The notes under the pieces were generated by a model. That model was given only the letters and a program-made list of their open reading frames with translations. It searched no databases and was not told the DNA's origin. DNA of 64,000 bases from Colivicinus sp963607765. GTDB taxonomy: Bacteria > Bacillota_I > Bacilli_A > Erysipelotrichales > Erysipelotrichaceae. Each line of letters opens with the position of its first letter. The first letter of the stretch is position 1. This document shows, one piece after another, positions 59,233-64,000 of the stretch. The stretch spans positions 1 to 64,000 of the forward strand of contig CAVDDT010000003.1 of assembly GCA_963607765.1 (NCBI GenBank), in the 5' to 3' direction. Both the position numbers and the translations under genes were made by a program.

Positions 59233-60774
59233 ATGGAAGATAATTGCGTAATTGAAATGCGCCATATCACAAAAGTCTTCCCGGGTATTATTGCCAATGA
59301 TGATATTAATCTTGGCCTTAGAAAAGGGGAAATTCATGCCTTGCTTGGCGAAAATGGTGCAGGTAAGTCAACACTGATGTCAGTTCTTTTTGGCTTATAC
59401 CAACCAGAAAAAGGGGAAATATTGTTTAATGGCAAGCCCGTTAAAATCACTGACCCAAATGTGGCAACTTCTCTTGGAATAGGAATGGTTCACCAACATT
59501 TTAAGCTTGTTGAATGCTTTACGGTTTTGGATAATATTATCTTAGGTTGTGAAGATTCTAAATTCGGTTTTGTTCAAAAGAAAAAAGCCAGAGAGAAAGT
59601 GTTAAAACTTTCTGAAACTTATGGCTTGCACGTCGATGTTGATGCTAAAGTTTCCGATATTACAGTGGGTATGCAACAAAGAACTGAAATACTAAAGATG
59701 TTATATCGCGATAATGATATTCTTATTTTTGATGAGCCTACTGCTGTTTTAACTCCACAAGAAATTGATGAGTTAATGCAGATTATGAAGAATCTTAAAA
59801 ACGAAGGCAAATCTATTTTATTTATATCTCATAAATTGAACGAAATAATGGCAATTTCTGATCGTTGCACAGTTCTTAGAAAGGGCAAATGTATTGGTAC
59901 CGTCAATATTAAGGACACTACCAAAGAGGAACTTTCTAGCATGATGGTTGGCAGAAATGTTAAGTTTGCAGTAGATAAAGATCCAGCAAATCCAAAAGAT
60001 GTAGTTCTTGATATTGAACATCTTGTGGTTAAGTCTCATACGCATAAGAAAAATGCGGTAAATGATGTTTCTATTAAAGTTAGATCTGGTGAAATTGTAT
60101 GTATTGCTGGTATTGATGGAAATGGTCAAACCGAATTTGTTCAAGCTATTACTGGTTTAGATAAAGTTGAATCTGGAAAGATTATTTATAAGGGAGAAGA
60201 TATTACTCATAAATCTATTCATTATAAAAATACTCATGGTCTTTCTCATATTCCTGAAGACAGACACAAGCATGGTTTAGTTCTTGATTATTCTCTAGAA
60301 CAAAACCTGGTTTTACAAAGATATTTTGAACCTGAATTTCAAAAGAATGGTTTCATTAAATTTGATAAGGTTAGAGAATATGCTAACAAACTAATTTCTG
60401 AATATGATGTAAGAAGTGGTCAAGGTCCTATTACTACTGCTAGATCTATGTCTGGTGGTAACCAGCAAAAAGCCATTTGTGCTAGAGAAATGGATAGACA
60501 ACATGATTTATTAATTGCTGTACAACCTACAAGAGGACTTGATGTTGGTGCTATTGAAGACATTCATACTAAGATTGTTAAAAAGAGAGACAATGGTGAT
60601 GCTGTATTGCTTGTTTCTCTTGAAATAGATGAAGTAATGAGTCTTTCTGATGTTATTTATGTAATGTATGAAGGTAAAATTGTTGGCAAATTAGATCCTA
60701 AGAAGATTGATGTTCAAGAATTAGGATTATATATGTCTGGTGCTAAAAAAGATGAAGTAAAGGAGGAAAAATAA
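59233..60774 (+). CDS. nupA: Nucleoside ABC transporter ATPase (two-domain)
   Basis: 513 aa with two ABC domains, as in sugar and nucleoside CUT2-type transporters. First domain: GENGAGKSTLMSVLFG, MVHQHFKLV, TVGMQQRTEILKML (diverged signature) and LIFDEPTAVLTP. Second domain: GIDGNGQTEFVQAITG (degenerate Walker A), SMSGGNQQKAICARE and LIAVQPTRGLDVGA. The first site is the complete one. GGAG precedes the ATG. Overlaps the permease gene by one base. Confidence 0.95.
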   Translation: MEDNCVIEMRHITKVFPGIIANDDINLGLRKGEIHALLGENGAGKSTLMSVLFGLYQPEKGEILFNGKPVKITDPNVATSLGIGMVHQHFKLVECFTVLDNIILGCEDSKFGFVQKKKAREKVLKLSETYGLHVDVDAKVSDITVGMQQRTEILKMLYRDNDILIFDEPTAVLTPQEIDELMQIMKNLKNEGKSILFISHKLNEIMAISDRCTVLRKGKCIGTVNIKDTTKEELSSMMVGRNVKFAVDKDPANPKDVVLDIEHLVVKSHTHKKNAVNDVSIKVRSGEIVCIAGIDGNGQTEFVQAITGLDKVESGKIIYKGEDITHKSIHYKNTHGLSHIPEDRHKHGLVLDYSLEQNLVLQRYFEPEFQKNGFIKFDKVREYANKLISEYDVRSGQGPITTARSMSGGNQQKAICAREMDRQHDLLIAVQPTRGLDVGAIEDIHTKIVKKRDNGDAVLLVSLEIDEVMSLSDVIYVMYEGKIVGKLDPKKIDVQELGLYMSGAKKDEVKEEK

Positions 60775-61982
60775 TGAGCGAGAAAAAAGAAAATATGTTT
60801 TCCAAGCTTTTGAAAAGTGATGGAACTAGATCGTTATTATCTTCTATTATTTCTATTTTGATTGGTATTTTCGTCGGCTTTCTAGCCATGGTTGTTATTA
60901 CGTTCATTAGTCCAAACAATACTATAAGTGATGCACTAGGTGGATTAAAGATAATGTTCTTAGGGCCATTCTCTTCTTCGGTAACAAAGTATGTTTTATC
61001 TAATACTGGTAATATGATTTTCTATGCAGTGCCTTTAATTTTTACAGGTCTATCTGTTGCCATTGCATATAAGACTGGCTTGTTTAATATTGGTGCTCCT
61101 GGTCAATATATCATGGGCACAATTGGAGCATTGCTTGTAGCGCTTTATATTCCAACTACAACTAGAATTGCAGGAATTGGTGTTTGGCTTTTAGCGTTGC
61201 TTACTGGTGCTTTATTTGGCGCTTTATGGGGCATGATTCCAGGCTTGCTTAAAGCGCTCTTTAATATAAACGAAGTAATCATTTGTATTATGACTAACTG
61301 GATTGCTGCAAATATTTCTTCTTGGGTATTTAAGTATACAACAGCTATTCAGTCTACAGAGAATACAAAAGGTGGTTTCTTAGCCAAAGTTACTAATAAC
61401 TACACCCCTAAGATGGGACTGGATAATTTATTCCCTGGTTCTTTAATTGATGGAGGCATAATTATCGCAATTATTGCTGCTGTTGTCATTTATATAATCA
61501 TGAATAAAACGGTATTTGGCTATGAATTAAAAGCTTGTGGAGCTAATAAAGATGCTGCTAAATATGCTGGTTTAAGTGAAAAGAAAAATATTGTTATTTC
61601 TATCGCAATTGCAGGTGCTTTAGCCGGCATGGGTGCTGCATTGTATTATTTAAACCCAGGAATTGAATACAAGTATGTTTCTCAATATTCAAGCCTTCCT
61701 TCGTATGGCTTTAACGGCATCGCCAGTGCTTTCTTGGCAAATTGTAATCCTATCGGAATTATTTTCTCGTCTATATTGATTAGATATTTAAATGTTGGTG
61801 GTGACTATCTTGTTAAAGTTGGTTTTAACCGTTATGTTGCTGATGTTGTTGTTGCGGTTATCATTTATATGGCAGGCTTTACAAGAATTATCAAAGAAGC
61901 TTTATTAAAAGTTCATCCAAATCATAGAAAGAAGGAGAAACTAGAAGAAAAAGTTTCTGATTCTAAGGAGGCAACCAAATGA
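60774..61982 (+). CDS. nupB: Nucleoside ABC transporter permease NupB
   Basis: 402 aa with about ten membrane helices. YKTGLFNIGAPGQYIMGTIGA, GALFGALWGMIPGLLKALFNINEVIICIMTNWIA and the EAA-like NKTVFGYELKACGANKDAAKYAGLSEKKNIV are typical of the BPD_transp_2 family. It pairs with NupC. AAAGGAGG lies just upstream. Ends in an overlap with nupC. Confidence 0.94.
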   Translation: MSEKKENMFSKLLKSDGTRSLLSSIISILIGIFVGFLAMVVITFISPNNTISDALGGLKIMFLGPFSSSVTKYVLSNTGNMIFYAVPLIFTGLSVAIAYKTGLFNIGAPGQYIMGTIGALLVALYIPTTTRIAGIGVWLLALLTGALFGALWGMIPGLLKALFNINEVIICIMTNWIAANISSWVFKYTTAIQSTENTKGGFLAKVTNNYTPKMGLDNLFPGSLIDGGIIIAIIAAVVIYIIMNKTVFGYELKACGANKDAAKYAGLSEKKNIVISIAIAGALAGMGAALYYLNPGIEYKYVSQYSSLPSYGFNGIASAFLANCNPIGIIFSSILIRYLNVGGDYLVKVGFNRYVADVVVAVIIYMAGFTRIIKEALLKVHPNHRKKEKLEEKVSDSKEATK

Positions 61983-62944
61983 GTAATTTTATTTTAATAA
62001 TGCAAAAGACAATGATTTATGCAACTCCGCTTTTAATCGTTGCCTTAGCTGGATGTTTTGCTGAAAGATCAGGCATTATCAATCTTGCCTTAGAAGGCGA
62101 AATGATTTTTGGCGCATTTATTGGTGCTGTATTTGTTAATATATGGCAAACTGCTGGAACTTTTGCTGATAATCAACAGCTAATGTTTGTCTTGGCTCTT
62201 TTGATTTCAGGTATTGCTGGTGCATTGTTTTCATTACTATTATCTTTTGCGGCAATAAAGTTAAAGGTAGATCAAACAATTGCTGGTACAGCTCTAAATA
62301 TGTTAGCTCCTGCAATTTTCTTAACTGTTTGTTTGGTTTTCTTCTCACAAGAAAAATTAGTTATGAATCCGATGCCAACGTATGTAATCTTACACGATGG
62401 CGATATGAATCCGATTTATGAAATATTCTTTAATAAGTCGTACATTTCAACATACATTGTATTCGGCTTATATGTGGTATTATCAATTTGGCTATATAAA
62501 TCAAAAACCGGAACTCATTTAAGAGCTTGTGGCGAGCATCCTCAAGCCGCTGATTCAGTTGGTATCAATGTTTATAAGATGAGATATCTTGGTACAACAA
62601 TATCTGGTTTCTTAGCTGGAATCGGTGGCTATGCTTATATTGCAACTGTTTCTGCTGGTACTGCTGAATCTGGTGTTGGTGGCATGGGCTTTCTTGCCTT
62701 GGCTATCATGATATTTGGAAACTGGAATCCAATTGGTATCTTCTTTGGATCATTATTGTTTGGCTTCTTGAAGTGTATTGGCCCGTTAGCTAACCAAATA
62801 TCTTTCCTAAGTGCGTTGGGGTTAGATATTTATTTCTACAATATCATTCCATTTGTGATTGTTATTGTTGTATTGATAATTTCTAGAAACAAGTCAGGAT
62901 GTCCTAAAGCAGAAGGAATTCCATACGACAAAGGTCAAAGATAA
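61979..62944 (+). CDS. nupC: Nucleoside ABC transporter permease NupC
   Basis: 321 aa, second permease of the transporter with about eight or nine helices. FAERSGIINLALEGEMIFGAFIGAVF, VDQTIAGTALNMLAPAIF and KTGTHLRACGEHPQAADSVGINVYKMRYLGTTISGFLAGIGGYAYI carry the coupling helix. Overlaps nupB by 4 bp; AAGGAGG precedes its ATG. The operon closes with a terminator. Confidence 0.94.
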   Translation: MSNFILIMQKTMIYATPLLIVALAGCFAERSGIINLALEGEMIFGAFIGAVFVNIWQTAGTFADNQQLMFVLALLISGIAGALFSLLLSFAAIKLKVDQTIAGTALNMLAPAIFLTVCLVFFSQEKLVMNPMPTYVILHDGDMNPIYEIFFNKSYISTYIVFGLYVVLSIWLYKSKTGTHLRACGEHPQAADSVGINVYKMRYLGTTISGFLAGIGGYAYIATVSAGTAESGVGGMGFLALAIMIFGNWNPIGIFFGSLLFGFLKCIGPLANQISFLSALGLDIYFYNIIPFVIVIVVLIISRNKSGCPKAEGIPYDKGQR

Positions 62945-62950
62945 AATAAT

Positions 62951-62980
62951 AGCGATAAGTGTTAAGCTTATCGCTTTTTT
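62951..62980 (+). terminator. Terminator after the nup operon
   Basis: AGCGATAAG-N7-CTTATCGCT followed by six Ts. Confidence 0.88.
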
Positions 62981-63120
62981 ATTATTAGGTTTGATATAAT
63001 TTTATAAACGGTTATGTTGATTATAAAGAAGATGTGGTATGACTTATTTTATATTATTATTTTGAATAATTTTATATTTTTTAATAAGTTTACACTTTCT
63101 TTGTTGAAGGGGATTAATTA

Positions 63121-64000
63121 ATGGAAAAGTACGTTGTTGGTGTGGGTGCAACCAATGTTGACTTGTATTGCAAATCAAATATTGAAATAAGAGAACATTT
63201 TGATCATCCTAGTACCATTCATTACACTTCTGGTGGTGTTACTCGTAATATTTTAGAAAATATTACTAAACTTGGCTTACCTTGCAAGCTTCTAACAGCT
63301 GTTGGGAAAGATATCTATGGTAACTATTTGCTTGAAAAAATCGCGAAAGTTGGTATCGATAATAAAAATATTGCAGTAATAAAAGGCGGTCGTACAGGTC
63401 TGTTTGTCCAAGTTCAAGACAAGGATAATGATATGCATCTTGCGATGTGTGATATGGGCATTCTTAAGCATATAAATGTCGACTATATCAAAAAGAAAGC
63501 TAAAGTTTTTAAAAACGCTAGTGCAATTGTGCTTGATCCTTCTTTAGACAATGAGGTTTTGGAGTATATTTTTGATAACTTTAAGGATACTCCAATTTTC
63601 TTGGATCCTATATCCGATATTTATGCTAAAAAGATTAGACCTTATTTGAAACATCTTTATTGTATAAAGCCTAATAAGAGTGAACTTGGCGTTTTAGCAA
63701 ACATGAAAATTGATACACATGAAGATTTGCTTAGTGCATATAAGAAGGTTTTAGATAAAGGTGTTAAAAAGATATATGTTTCTCTTGGCAAAGATGGCTG
63801 CATGTACAATGATGATAATAATACTGTTTTGACTAGAAAATTTAGAGAAGTAGATAATGTTGTTAATGCATCAGGCGCTGGAGATAGTTTTTTTGCTGCA
63901 ATAATTTACAGTTTTGTGAATAATGTCAATCTTGATGATACAATAAACAATGCATTAGGTGCTGGCATTGCTGCAATTACTTGCGAAGAGACCATCAATC
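63121..64000 (+). CDS. PfkB-family carbohydrate/nucleoside kinase, 3' end beyond the window
   Basis: 293 codons are visible, no stop before the edge. N-terminal VVGVGATNVDLYCKSNIEI and IHYTSGGVTRNILENITKLG form the substrate half; VNASGAGDSFFAA is the anion-hole and catalytic-base motif (Asp of GAGD). The small N-terminal domain and the ASGAGDSFFAA form recall pseudouridine kinases. With nucleoside uptake upstream, a PsuK role would fit; ribokinase-like alternatives remain. GAAGGGG lies 7 nt before the ATG. The preceding 140 bp are AT-rich with several TATAAT-like boxes. Confidence 0.85.
   Translation, partial: MEKYVVGVGATNVDLYCKSNIEIREHFDHPSTIHYTSGGVTRNILENITKLGLPCKLLTAVGKDIYGNYLLEKIAKVGIDNKNIAVIKGGRTGLFVQVQDKDNDMHLAMCDMGILKHINVDYIKKKAKVFKNASAIVLDPSLDNEVLEYIFDNFKDTPIFLDPISDIYAKKIRPYLKHLYCIKPNKSELGVLANMKIDTHEDLLSAYKKVLDKGVKKIYVSLGKDGCMYNDDNNTVLTRKFREVDNVVNASGAGDSFFAAIIYSFVNNVNLDDTINNALGAGIAAITCEETIN

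Noticed and set aside
1..64000. Mycoplasma genetic code (TGA as Trp)
   Set aside because: TGA ends several genes at overlaps with the next start (cysE, addB, membrane protein at 4340), and Trp is TGG throughout.

Overview
The window looks like a chromosome segment of a low-GC, anaerobic, fermentative Bacillota, probably near Erysipelotrichia and the Mollicutes. Support for this comes from AT-rich codon use, an L21-Prp-L27 operon with a Prp-cleavable L27, CcpA-type cre sequences, a biotin-dependent oxaloacetate decarboxylase, small AddAB and DnaE proteins, BMP/Nup nucleoside uptake and ECF vitamin transporters. TGA is a normal stop, so the code is not the Mycoplasma one. Nearly all of the window is coding. 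I see one tRNA (His, CCA encoded), one decayed gene, and no insertion sequence, prophage or CRISPR array.

Layout. 1-2.1 kb: a MocR-type regulator divergent from an ECF S component. 2.1-5.6 kb: cysK-cysE-thioredoxin-like lipoprotein behind a cysteine leader-peptide attenuator, then a membrane protein and a flavodoxin-fold reductase. 5.6-10.1 kb: tRNA-His, a Y-family polymerase/YolD pair divergent from an S24 repressor, and small genes. 10.1-13.1 kb: an ankyrin-repeat protein and an EF-G-like GTPase behind a 30-codon upstream ORF whose stop codon lies inside a terminator. 13.2-21 kb: guanine deaminase, AddB, AddA and small genes. 21-24.7 kb (minus strand): copA-csoR-ispG under a CsoR-type operator. 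24.7-31.4 kb: dnaE, a two-component system, tRNA methyltransferase, sortase. 31.4-37.5 kb: bioY, then pckA-oadA-oadG-carrier-oadB-birA. 37.5-41.6 kb: a lipoprotein pseudogene, rplU-prp-rpmA, obg, fba. 41.7-45.9 kb: ecfA1-ecfA2-ecfT-truA and ldcA. 45.9-48.2 kb: glpK and a membrane protein. 48.2-57.1 kb: a complete homologue of the uncharacterised enterobacterial yhf operon, with an amidase-signature gene inserted. 57.1-57.3 kb: a possible C-rich small RNA. 58-64 kb: a BMP/NupABC nucleoside transporter and a PfkB kinase that runs off the end.

How the parts connect. BioY and the 1.5-kb S component both lack dedicated ATPases and probably share the EcfA1A2T module encoded at 41.7-44.2 kb. Imported biotin would then be attached by the HTH-less BirA to the carrier of the Na+-pumping decarboxylase in the same neighbourhood. 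The yhf-like operon is the best candidate for an undescribed pathway: a regulator (YhfZ), PRD protein (YhfY), membrane carrier (YhfT), EIIB-like small protein (YhfU), phosphotriesterase-fold hydrolase (Php), two PLP enzymes (YhfX, YhfS), a phosphopentomutase-like enzyme (YhfW) and a compact amidase, bracketed by two paralogous zinc-ribbon membrane proteins.

Two expression features stand out. The cysK leader has four consecutive Cys codons and the three mutually exclusive pairings of a classical attenuator. About ten transcription-unit starts have a -10 hexamer ending only 6-7 nt before the start codon and no Shine-Dalgarno, which suggests widespread leaderless mRNAs.
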